This document shows, piece after piece, positions 36,735 through 44,588 of a stretch of DNA of 64,000 nucleotides. Both the position numbers and the translations under genes were made by a program. The notes below the pieces were generated by a model. That model was not told the origin of the DNA. It did not search any database and saw nothing but the letters and a program-made list of their open reading frames with translations. The stretch lies in assembly GCA_021202275.1 (NCBI GenBank), contig JAJQDI010000031.1, forward strand, positions 124,001-188,000, in the 5' to 3' direction. The DNA comes from Bacteroides sp. (GTDB taxonomy: Bacteria; Bacteroidota; Bacteroidia; Bacteroidales; Bacteroidaceae). Every line of letters starts with the position of its first letter. The stretch's first letter is position 1.

Positions 36735-36923
36735 TCAACAGATAACAACACAGGCAACCAGACAGGGGGCCTTTTTCTCAGACGGACATCCGTCTGTTCC
36801 ATGAATGTGTTCTTCATTGGCTTTTACAGATAATTCCGATCCGGTGTCTCTACAGACCGGGGATACATAAAAAAGCGTGAGACACTTAGCTATCTGTAAG
36901 ACAAGGGTGACTAAAATACACAT
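36735..36923 (-). CDS. Small Cys-containing ORF reading out of tandem array
   Basis: 62 codons with seven Cys, including PVCRDTGSELSVKANEEH and CPSEKKAPC. Its start lies in the first array unit, whose start region is echoed in the other units (e.g. a 12-codon MWGLVTLVL frame). Weak evidence; could be chance. Confidence 0.2.
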   Translation of the reverse strand: MCILVTLVLQIAKCLTLFYVSPVCRDTGSELSVKANEEHIHGTDGCPSEKKAPCLVACVVIC

Positions 36924-37345
36924 TCCTGATAGATTAAATGCTCACGCCTGTATGAAAAGGCGTGAATACTAATCTATGTACAAAACCAGGGTGACCAAAC
37001 CCCACATCCCCAATAGACTATATATTCACGCCAATATAAAGAAAGCATGAACACCGGTCTACCTATGATACAAGGGCGACCAAACCCCACTCCCTTGATA
37101 GACTAAATGCCCATGCCTATAAAAAAGACGTGAACACTAACCTATCGGTAAAGCTCGGGCCACCAAACCCTTACACCTCAATAGACTAAATGCCCACGCC
37201 AATATAAAGAAGGCATGAACACCAATCTACCTTCAGATCTAGGAATGACCAAATCCCTACGTTCCAATAGACTAAATGCCCATGCCTATGGCAAGACACT
37301 TAGCTATTTTGGAACGTAATTCTTAATTGGTCATTTTAGATCTGA
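36850..37345. repeat. Tandem array of about 84-bp hairpin units
   Basis: Units start at 36905, 36989, 37074, 37157 and 37242 (GGGTGACCAAA-type heads; spacings 84, 85, 83, 85), with a half unit at 36873-36904 and an altered last unit. Each has ATAGACTAAATGC..CACGCC, a spacer, GGC(G/A)TGAACAC and a TAATCTAT-type arm, so each unit can fold into a long hairpin. Units 1 and 3 (second and fourth) share CAATATAAAGAA in the loop while the others differ, pointing to a duplicated dimer. The last unit pairs with 37311-37343 as an inverted repeat (AGATCTAGGAATGACCAA / TTGGTCATTTTAGATCT). Confidence 0.75.
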
Positions 37346-37598
37346 ATTCCAATAGCTAACGCTTTTATTTTTTCTCATACGTGGAAGAACCGAAACACCA
37401 TCCGGTATACTCTTCCGTAGGCAAAAATACGGATTCACTCTGAATTTGCCAACTCTTTGTGTAAAAGATTTCTTCATTCTCTGCGGGGAAACATGAAACA
37501 GATTCTTTTGTTTTTATTATCCCATATATTTATATAGGAACAAGTGATTGAACAGAACTACACCGAAAAGAAATAAAGATTATCTGGGGTCCAATACA
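37346..37598. other. Spacer, nothing recognised
   Basis: AT-rich spacer between the tandem array and the palindromic element. No gene or further repeat seen. Confidence 0.4.
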
Positions 37599-37718
37599 CC
37601 TGTAGAGACGCACGGCGTGCGTCTCCGCGTACCGAAAGGAAAAGCATACATATACATACAGGGGACATTTGTGTGTTGGACGTACACCGCGGAGACGCAC
37701 GCCGTGCGTCTCTACAGG
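37599..37718. mobile_element. 120-bp MITE-like element with perfect 31-bp inverted ends
   Basis: The left end (37599-37629: CCTGTAGAGACGCACGGCGT.. to CTCCGCG) is the exact reverse complement of the right end (37688-37718). Each end is itself palindromic around GCACGGCGTGC. The 58-base middle has no gene. Degraded relatives are at 9611-9755 and 16280-16310. Likely a non-autonomous element or REP-like repeat; no clear target duplication (flanks CAATACA and GAATCC). Confidence 0.7.
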
Positions 37719-37859
37719 GAATCCCCTTCATCTATATATTCCAAGATAAAAGTTTATTATCATAGCCGTGAATACCACTGAGGTTGTCTTGTTTTTTATT
37801 ATCTTTACCCCCACATAGTTATATAGCTACCCATTTATATCCCTACAGAAAAGTTGTTT

Positions 37860-38765
37860 ATGAAAAAGTCCATTGCTCATATTCCCAAACGCAAACAGGA
37901 AGATCTGGAGTATCTGGTAAAACTGATACTCGAACGCATTCCACAGACACAAATGATCATTCTCTACGGCAGCTATGCCCGGGGAGACTATGTGGAGTAT
38001 GACCAACGGGTGGAGTTTGGAGTTCCTACCTCCTATATGAGCGATTACGATATATTAGTAGCGACACACGGCATAGATGACAAAACTGTCGGAGCAAAAC
38101 TGGATAATATAGACCGTATCTACTACAAACATCCCGATCTGCAAATTCCCGTACAGTTTATCAATGAAGACATCAGGACGCTGAACAAGTATATTTCCGA
38201 TGGAAGGTATTTCTATACCCAGATCAGAGCGGAAGGGATCCTTTTGTATGATTCTGGGAACTTCAATCTGGCCCGTAAAAGAAAACTCAACTACAAGGAG
38301 ATCAAACAGCAGGCAGAGGAATATTATGATGAGAAATATGAATCTGCTTATGGCTTCTTGGATGGATCTAAATTTTTCTTTCAAAAGAAAAATTATAGGC
38401 TAACTTCTTTCATGCTCCACCAAGCCACTGAAAACTTTTTCTATGCTGTACGCCTGACCTACACCTTACAAAACAACAAACAGCACAACCTGCGAAAGCT
38501 GATCGACTCGGTCAGGAAATATTCTTCCGGCTTTATACAGATATTCCCTTGTGATACTGCGGAAGAAAAACGTCTTTTTGAACTGTTGAAAGCCGCTTAT
38601 GTAGAGGGGCGTTACAATCCGAAGTTTGTAGTTACTGCGGAAGATTGCAAGGTACTTACCCAGAAAGTACAAGCATTGGGTAAACTGGTAGAAGAGCTAT
38701 GCCGAAAAAGGTTGGACGAATACGCACAGATGATCGGCTCAGAAGTTCCGAAACAGGATACATAA
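37860..38765 (+). CDS. MNT-HEPN fusion nucleotidyltransferase
   Basis: About 301 residues. Residues 20-130 are a minimal nucleotidyltransferase with YGSYARGD (near 39) and metal-binding SDYDILV (D64 and D66 in the numbering from 37854). Residues about 150-290 form a HEPN domain; the R-x6-H signature appears as RLTSFMLH followed by QATENFF. When separate, such pairs act as toxin (HEPN RNase) and antitoxin (AMP-transferring MNT); here both are on one chain, so regulation must differ. Single gene beside hipBA, fitting an accessory defence or toxin-antitoxin patch. An alternative ATG is at 37854. Confidence 0.8.
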   Translation: MKKSIAHIPKRKQEDLEYLVKLILERIPQTQMIILYGSYARGDYVEYDQRVEFGVPTSYMSDYDILVATHGIDDKTVGAKLDNIDRIYYKHPDLQIPVQFINEDIRTLNKYISDGRYFYTQIRAEGILLYDSGNFNLARKRKLNYKEIKQQAEEYYDEKYESAYGFLDGSKFFFQKKNYRLTSFMLHQATENFFYAVRLTYTLQNNKQHNLRKLIDSVRKYSSGFIQIFPCDTAEEKRLFELLKAAYVEGRYNPKFVVTAEDCKVLTQKVQALGKLVEELCRKRLDEYAQMIGSEVPKQDT

Positions 38766-38839
38766 TCCAGATTTTCCCTTCAATAAAAGAATACATAAAC
38801 CGGGAATGGTGAGTAAATTCGTTTATGAATGATATACAT

Positions 38840-39943
38840 TTAGCGGAATCTCTCTCCCAGGATCTCCTCACAAGATTCCCTAACCCGATCAATAATCTCT
38901 TTCCCTCTCTGCCGTGGAATACGAATGCCCTCTCCCACAACAAGCATATCTTCCACCGTAGGCAATCCGTTAAAATTTACCGAAGTTGCATGTTCACCCT
39001 GATAGCCGAGGCTGCTCCGGGTAAGGTCGTAAGCCGGAGCCAGCGACCAGTTGCCCGAGCGACAGATGAAACTAAAATTCTTTGCGTGATCGTCTTTGTT
39101 ATCAGTCAAAACATTAAATACCATACGCCGGAACATTTGTTCCACTTGCCTGGGGTCTTGCGTGAGATAGCCCGTTAAGGCAAGCAACGACTTATAGTCC
39201 AGCTTGGGGTTGTGGATAGAGTCATTCAACAAGGCTCCGGCAGTAGCCATATGCAGGCGATCTCCGTTTTCCAGATCGAAACGTCTGGTTGCGAAATACC
39301 TGCCCCGGAGAAGTTTAAAATCCGGAACATCAATACCGCACAAACGAGCTTTCTCATTATAGAGAAATTCCATTTGTCCCATATCCAACGGATCATATGT
39401 ATGCCGGAACTTCACCAGCCATTCGCCCTCTTCGTCCTGATAAAGACATTTAGGACGGCATCCGCCCGAATTACCACTATTGAAATAGAGTACATCTATC
39501 TCTTTATCTGTTTTTTCCGAAAGTACATCCAATGCCAGTTGTTGAAGATGATCCAACTCGGGCAACGCTTTTTCCTCGCCCACATAAGATTCGGGCACAT
39601 AACTCAATGCTCCCATTCCGGATTTCCCAACAATGCTCAACCGTTGTACAGGAGTCAGCGCGCTATCGTCGATCCCTTCTTTGCGGAGCATCCGGTTTAA
39701 AAGATAACGACCATACCCATCGGGCAGGCTATCTTCGAATATGCCGAAGTTTCCATAGAACGGATCGGGCTGGGCTATAAAAAGACCGGATTTCAGAGGA
39801 AGCTGGATAGGAGATAGAGAGAAACCGGAGGCCAGCCACTCTCCGGAGTATTCAAATGCGCAAAGTCTATGATCCGGAGTCATGGCCAGCTCCCCGACCT
39901 TCCTGCCACGAAAAAGAACAGTTACTTTATCTACCTGTTTCAT
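38840..39943 (-). CDS. hipA: HipA-family serine/threonine kinase toxin
   Basis: 367 residues. The HipA fold starts with the couple domain (TVLFRGRKVGELAMTPD) and IVGKSGMGALSYVPE; the kinase part has SGGCRPKC (nucleotide-binding), catalytic NKDDHAKNFSF and the metal-site LAPAYDLT. HipA kinases phosphorylate a target such as glutamyl-tRNA synthetase and cause growth arrest; here the target is unknown. The ATG overlaps the hipB stop (ATGA), so antitoxin and toxin are coupled. All active-site motifs appear intact. Confidence 0.92.
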   Translation of the reverse strand: MKQVDKVTVLFRGRKVGELAMTPDHRLCAFEYSGEWLASGFSLSPIQLPLKSGLFIAQPDPFYGNFGIFEDSLPDGYGRYLLNRMLRKEGIDDSALTPVQRLSIVGKSGMGALSYVPESYVGEEKALPELDHLQQLALDVLSEKTDKEIDVLYFNSGNSGGCRPKCLYQDEEGEWLVKFRHTYDPLDMGQMEFLYNEKARLCGIDVPDFKLLRGRYFATRRFDLENGDRLHMATAGALLNDSIHNPKLDYKSLLALTGYLTQDPRQVEQMFRRMVFNVLTDNKDDHAKNFSFICRSGNWSLAPAYDLTRSSLGYQGEHATSVNFNGLPTVEDMLVVGEGIRIPRQRGKEIIDRVRESCEEILGERFR

Positions 39944-40257
39944 AAGCGTCCTCCCCTTTTCCTGTTCTTATTCTTATGGATCACATCGAGTTCGGACATG
40001 CTGTTGAACTGAGGCTGAGCCAGCAACTCTTTTAAGCTCTGTGTATAACCCAACGCTTTGGTTAAGGCCACGAACGAAGCCAGTGAGATCGTATGTTTGG
40101 TTTCAAACTTTGTGATAGTTGCCGCGGGCACTTTACTTATCTCCGATAAAGCATCCCGCGAAAGTCCTTTTTCCAACCGCCGCTTTCGCAGATTCCGCGC
40201 CAGCAAAAGCAGAATATCTTCGGTGGTATCTATGTCAAGAGTATACAAGAAAGTCAT
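39940..40257 (-). CDS. hipB: HipB-like XRE antitoxin
   Basis: About 105 residues from the ATG at 40257. Helix-turn-helix of the Xre type: LARNLRKRRLEKGLSRDALSEISKVPAATITKFE, then LASFVALTKALGY. The tail is basic (HKNKNRKRGGRL). It should bind the operator at 40291-40314 and neutralise HipA. The open frame could start at 40302, but that codon lies within the operator and at the expected transcription start, so 40257 is chosen. Confidence 0.88.
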   Translation of the reverse strand: MTFLYTLDIDTTEDILLLLARNLRKRRLEKGLSRDALSEISKVPAATITKFETKHTISLASFVALTKALGYTQSLKELLAQPQFNSMSELDVIHKNKNRKRGGRL

Positions 40258-40290
40258 ACGATGGTATGTGTTATTCCGGATTATTTTGTT

Positions 40291-40322
40291 TAACAGATAC
40301 AATAGTATCTGTTACAAAGATA
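40291..40322 (-). promoter_or_regulatory. hipBA operator and promoter
   Basis: Perfect 10-bp inverted repeat TAACAGATAC-AATA-GTATCTGTTA (40291-40314). On the minus strand a -7 box TATCTTTG (40315-40322) lies directly before it, so the operator covers the transcription start: the expected layout for autorepression by HipB. Confidence 0.75.
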
Positions 40323-40569
40323 AGTATTTCTATGAAGGATTCCTCTTTTTTTCCTTTATTTACCACCTATGCCAGCAAATATCCTTTTCGCAGGCGACAA
40401 GATGAATTTCGTACACATTCCTACACTTACATACACCAAACAACGCGACACACGCTGAGGATAAGCACAGCTTCATCGACCCGGACGCATATCTGAAAAG
40501 ACTATCGGGAAAACAATCGGGACGGGAGTGGTAATAGAAACACAGATGAAAACACCTGCCCAATCCTGT
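40323..40569. other. Spacer upstream of hipBA
   Basis: No gene seen between the hipBA promoter and the stop of the DUF4348 pseudogene. Confidence 0.4.
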
Positions 40570-41085
40570 TCAGGGATAAGCCTCCTCAAAGATCTCATTG
40601 TCTTCACCAATCCCAGCTATGGTTTGGGCTAGTTCGGCGGGAGGCAGGTCGTATCCGTACCAGGAAAAATAGCCATCTGTCACGTACCACTCCCCTTCGA
40701 CGCGATCGAAGATCACCCGCAGAATAAGTTCCGACTCTTCGTAGCCGGCTTCAAATTCCTTACGGTCGGGCTCGTCGGTGAGATAGCGCGCCACAAACAC
40801 ATTGCCATCTTCCATCTCTACATGGTCCGGGGTCAGCATCTCGATATCGAGCAAGGCCCATTTCTCACGGGTGAAAGGATAGGTATGCTCCGTCTCCCCA
40901 TCGTCATCGAGCAACACAATAGAGCTGGCCAGCGGAAAGCGCACGCGCTCGTACCGGAAAGCGGCACTGGTGGTGAACCGATCCAGGAAAGCGGTAAAAT
41001 CTTCCGGCTGTACCGTCTACCCGTTCACGCTACAGACAGAAAAAGCTGCCAGCAAACAAAGAAGTATATATTTTTTTAGGTTCAT
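40570..41085 (-). pseudogene. DUF4348-like lipoprotein interrupted by an amber stop
   Basis: From the ATG at 41085 a lipoprotein signal (MNLKKYILLCLLAAFSVCSV) leads after NG to a TAG at 41017-41019 and then on in frame with TVQPEDFTAFLDRFTTSAAF, YERVRFPL and the rest to 40570. Total about 171 codons. The body matches the neighbouring protein at 41190-41744 point by point: F..FLDRF/FAQFMDSF, YERVRFPL/YDRVCFPL, YTFTREKW/YTRERW, WYVTDGY/WYVTDAY. One base change would remove the stop. Function unknown. Confidence 0.7.
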
Positions 41086-41189
41086 ATCGAATAGTTTATC
41101 TGATTGATCAGACAAAGGTAGTAATTAGTTTGCTAAATAAATGATAACAAGGCCGGTGGGGTAGTTAAAAATAATGCGAAAAGAATGCA

Positions 41190-41744
41190 TCAGGGATACA
41201 AAGCGATGAAACGGCGGTTTTCTTCGGCAATGCGCCGCCTGGCCTCTTCCATATCCGCCGGGGTACGCACACCGCTGTAGTAACAATCGTTATAGGCATC
41301 CGTCACATACCACTTATCGTCGTCGAGATACTCGAAAGTAAGCTCTACCAGCGTCTCGGAGTCGGGATATCCCCCGATCAGAGCCTTGCGACGCACGTCG
41401 TCTTCGGTATACCGGATAAAATATCCGTCCGTACGCCCTGCGGTATCTATATAGTCGCGCCCGATCAGCAGCCATCTTTCCCGCGTATAAGGAAGATGGA
41501 TCTCCTCTTCCTCTATATACAATAGCAAGGGAGTTTCCAGCGGAAAACAAACGCGGTCATACTGAAACGAGGCACTGCACAGAAAAGAGTCCATAAACTG
41601 GGCGAAAGGTTCCCGGACCTGCACAGAAAAAGACGCGGGATCGGTCATCCGCACCGCCTTCTCCTCCATCACGCGCACGAAAGAGAGAGAACATAGTCCC
41701 CATACACCGATCAGAACTCCTACCACACCGGACATCTTTTTCAT
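41190..41744 (-). CDS. DUF4348-like protein
   Basis: 184 residues with an N-terminal signal or anchor (MSGVVGVLIGVWGLCSLSF). Shares the DUF4348-type core PFAQFMDSFLCSASFQYDRV, LPYTRERWLLIGRDY and DDDKWYVTDAYNDCYYSG with the pseudogene after it. The family is found in Bacteroides and relatives as a secreted protein of unknown function. Same strand as the pseudogene, 105 bases upstream of it; a tandem duplication. Confidence 0.75.
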   Translation of the reverse strand: MKKMSGVVGVLIGVWGLCSLSFVRVMEEKAVRMTDPASFSVQVREPFAQFMDSFLCSASFQYDRVCFPLETPLLLYIEEEEIHLPYTRERWLLIGRDYIDTAGRTDGYFIRYTEDDVRRKALIGGYPDSETLVELTFEYLDDDKWYVTDAYNDCYYSGVRTPADMEEARRRIAEENRRFIALYP

Positions 41745-41820
41745 ACCCTATACCTACCTGATAAACTGTTTGGATTCATGGTGCCAACAAACAGACCCGC
41801 CAAAAGGTTTAGAGGGGATT

Positions 41821-43127
41821 TCAGATTCCGCAGGAGAGGGTGTCCGACGGATCGGCACGACGGATAAATTCATATCCGAACCGGCACGACAGGCAGCTGT
41901 CCCTGTCGCAATACGTCTGTTGCAACTCCAGAATGGCCTGTGAAGCGGCCGCGTCCCTCACCTCCACACCAGCCTCCTTCCAGCTACGCACCACGCGGTT
42001 GTCTTCCGCAGGCAAAGACTCGAGAAAATGCTGCGCACGGTTGCACAGATGTTCTTCGCCGGTCTGCATGCCATAGGTATAGAGAAAAGGCACTACGGTA
42101 TTGATCACCAACAGATCCAGCGAACGGTTGCCCAATCGTTTGGAACGCCGGGCACTCTCTTTGCCGAAGATATAATGTGTTTCCCAATAGGCCGAAGGTT
42201 GCACATCAAAGAGCGCCTTCACCCCTGCCAGGCTTTCCGTTTCGAGCACCCGGGAAAGCAACCCCCGCCGCTGGCTGCAAAGTACTGCCAGTTGCGCGAT
42301 ACGGATGTGCGGAAAGTTCACCGGACGCAGGCGCAGGAACTTCCAATGGACCGCCTCCATGGGTTCGCAGCGGAACTTATGGCGCAGAAAACGATACTCT
42401 TTCTGTAGAAGGCGGTAGTAGGGATCGTCTGCCTCCAGGTCTTTCTCCAGCAGTCCGGCCGTACCAAACAAGAGCGCCTCTACCTGCACCGGATCGTCCC
42501 GGTGCTTGTCTATCCCCCCCCGAAAGGGAGTTTACGTGCCCAGAGATCAAAAGCGTCGCCATTGACACCGAAGCCGAAATTACGCGCCAGATTCATCAGC
42601 AACACATCTTCCCAGTGCCAGACCGTATCGTGCAGCCATTCCAGGATGCGACCGGCTTTCCGCTCCAGCCGCAGCACCTGAAGAGTAGTGAACCAGCCAC
42701 GCATATCCAGCGAAGTCAGCCGATCCAGTACCGGCTGACAACGGGGCCGGCGGTCGGCCTCCAGCAACGCCCGGTGGTTGCGGCGGATAGGTTCGGGAAC
42801 AGAGAGTTCCAGTTGAGGAAGTTTCTGACCCATTTCACCGATAAAAATCTCACAATCGGCCTTCTCTACCACGTGCAGGATCACTGCGCGGTAGGCGGGA
42901 TCGGCTGCATGCCGGTGACGTTTCCAGTCGGAAGACTGGCAATGGACCTCCACTGCGCCGGCCCAGGTAGTATCACCGATACGCACTTTGGCCTGCAGGA
43001 AATCAGGACCCGCATGAGGATTGGAAAAACCGGGATGCAACACCTCGACCGGCTGGCCGCAGGTAGTACGAAGGGTAGAAGCCGGAAACAACTTATGCTT
43101 CCATACATACTGTATCAGACTTTCCAT
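41821..43127 (-). pseudogene. DUF2851 protein, frameshift in a G8 tract
   Basis: About 434 residues if repaired. The N-terminal piece from the ATG at 43127 (MESLIQYVWKHKLFPASTLR, HPGFSNPHAGPDF, NFGFGVNGDAFDLWARKLPF) runs into eight G (42514-42521 on this strand's complement) and ends in a stop; the next frame continues IDKHRDDPVQVEALLFGTAG to the normal end with the metal-type Cys cluster (CDRDSCLSC). Nine or six G would restore the frame. DUF2851 is common and conserved in Bacteroidetes, function unknown. A housekeeping-like gene broken this way is a hint of sequencing error. Confidence 0.8.
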
Positions 43128-43328
43128 AGCATAGTAAAAAATTAGGTTGACCACACGTCCGGACTGTCTGGCCATCGCACCTTTCGCATACAACCAGCCA
43201 CAGCCCCGGAACCGACCGATACCCGCTCTCCTCCTTAAAAAATCATGATAAAATCAAACAGGCAACGAATCGTTTCCACAAATATAATAAAAATCTTATC
43301 TTTGCCGTTCAAGGATAGACAAATAAAG
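43128..43328. other. Spacer, nothing recognised
   Basis: Upstream side of the DUF2851 gene; no gene seen. Confidence 0.4.
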
Positions 43329-43400
43329 AGATTTACGATTTACGATTTACGATTTACGATGTACGATGTACGATGTACGATGTACGATGTACGATGTACG
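43329..43400 (+). repeat. Heptanucleotide microsatellite
   Basis: GATTTAC repeated four times followed by GATGTAC six times and a variant GGTGTGG: ten perfect seven-base units with one internal base change, the longest such run in the window. Confidence 0.85.
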
Positions 43401-43619
43401 GTGTGGAGGTACCATGAAGAAGATCTACGTATCAGAAGTATTCATTCAGGGTAAACGCAGATAGGGTAATGAGTATTCATATATGGTAAATATAGAACCT
43501 GTAGTCTATCCAGCTACACGTAACACGCCTGTAACCCGACTGAAGGTGGGCCAGGCAACCGGCGTTGAAAGAAATCAACTGACGTTTCGCCACCCCTGCG
43601 CAGTTACACACATCCGCAA

Positions 43620-43813
43620 CACGCCTGGCACAGGCGTATGGTCGCCTTTGGTCTCGCAGCGTCAAACGGAGTGCAGATATACGGCGACAAAAGAGCAAAT
43701 CTGTTTGAGCGAAGCGAGTTTTTTTGCTCGTCGTCGTATATCAAACGCAGTAGCGGAGAGACCAGGCGCCGCCTTTCTTTGCTTCGTTTCTTTGGCGGAG
43801 CAAAGAAATGAAG
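43620..43813. repeat. Composite hairpin repeat before dapB
   Basis: Outer GGTCTC (43650-43655) / GAGACC (43758-43763), inner GATATACGGCGAC (43676-43688) / GTCGTCGTATATC (43730-43742), AGAGCAAA / TTTGCTC inside these, then a second hairpin CTTCGTTTCTTTG (43782-43794) / CAAAGAAATGAAG (43801-43813). Looks like a dispersed structured repeat of Bacteroidales; ends 33 bases before the dapB ATG. Confidence 0.6.
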
Positions 43814-43846
43814 AAGAATAAATATTAAAAAATTAACAAAAGAACA

Positions 43847-44575
43847 ATGAAAATCGCATTGATAGGTTACGGTAAAATGGGCAAAGAGATCGAAAAGATC
43901 GCTCTGCGCCGCGGACACGAGATCGTTTGCATCATTGATGTGCAGAATCCGGAGGATTTCGCCTCCGAGGCGTTCCGTTCGGCAGATGCAGCCATTGAGT
44001 TTACCAACCCTACCGTAGCCTACAGCAACTACCTGAAGGCTTTCGATGCCGGGGTAAAAGTTGTATCCGGCAGCACCGGATGGATGGAAGAACATGGAGA
44101 AGAGATCCGGCAGTTGTGTACCACAGGCGGAAAAACCCTGTTCTGGTCGTCCAACTTCAGCCTGGGAGTAGCCATCTTCTCGGCAGTAAACAGCTACCTG
44201 GCCGGGATCATGAACCAGTTTCCGGAATACGATGTAAGTATGAGTGAAACTCACCACATCCATAAGCTGGATGCTCCCAGCGGCACCGCCATCACCCTGG
44301 CCGAAGGCATCCTGGAGCACATGCCACGCAAGGAAAAGTGGGTGAATGAAAAGACCACCCACGCTGCCGAGCTTCCGATCGAGTCGATCCGGGAAGGAGA
44401 AGTAACCGGCATCCATACCATCCGCTACGAATCCGACGCGGATATCATCAGCATCACCCACGACGCCAAAAACCGGAGCGGTTTCGCGCTGGGAGCCGTA
44501 CTGGCTGCGGAATACACGGCTGGCAAAGAAGGCATGCTGGGAATGAGTGATCTTTTCCCGTTCTTACAATCATAA
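43847..44575 (+). CDS. dapB: 4-hydroxy-tetrahydrodipicolinate reductase
   Basis: 242 residues. NAD(P)-binding GYGKMG at the start, VSGSTGW, and the substrate motif ETHHIHKLDAPSGTA with catalytic His/Lys near residue 140. Catalyses the second committed step of lysine and diaminopimelate synthesis, in the cytoplasm. Slightly shorter than E. coli DapB, usual for Bacteroidetes. Followed after 13 bases by lepB on the same strand. Confidence 0.97.
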   Translation: MKIALIGYGKMGKEIEKIALRRGHEIVCIIDVQNPEDFASEAFRSADAAIEFTNPTVAYSNYLKAFDAGVKVVSGSTGWMEEHGEEIRQLCTTGGKTLFWSSNFSLGVAIFSAVNSYLAGIMNQFPEYDVSMSETHHIHKLDAPSGTAITLAEGILEHMPRKEKWVNEKTTHAAELPIESIREGEVTGIHTIRYESDADIISITHDAKNRSGFALGAVLAAEYTAGKEGMLGMSDLFPFLQS

Positions 44576-44588
44576 ATCCGTCCGAATC

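Noticed and set aside
36850..37345. CRISPR array
   Set aside because: Whole 84-bp units are conserved including the would-be spacers, and no cas genes are near.
27523..41019. Genome-wide recoding of TAG as Gln
   Set aside because: TAG ends intact genes such as the RND pump, so the two internal TAGs are better read as mutations.
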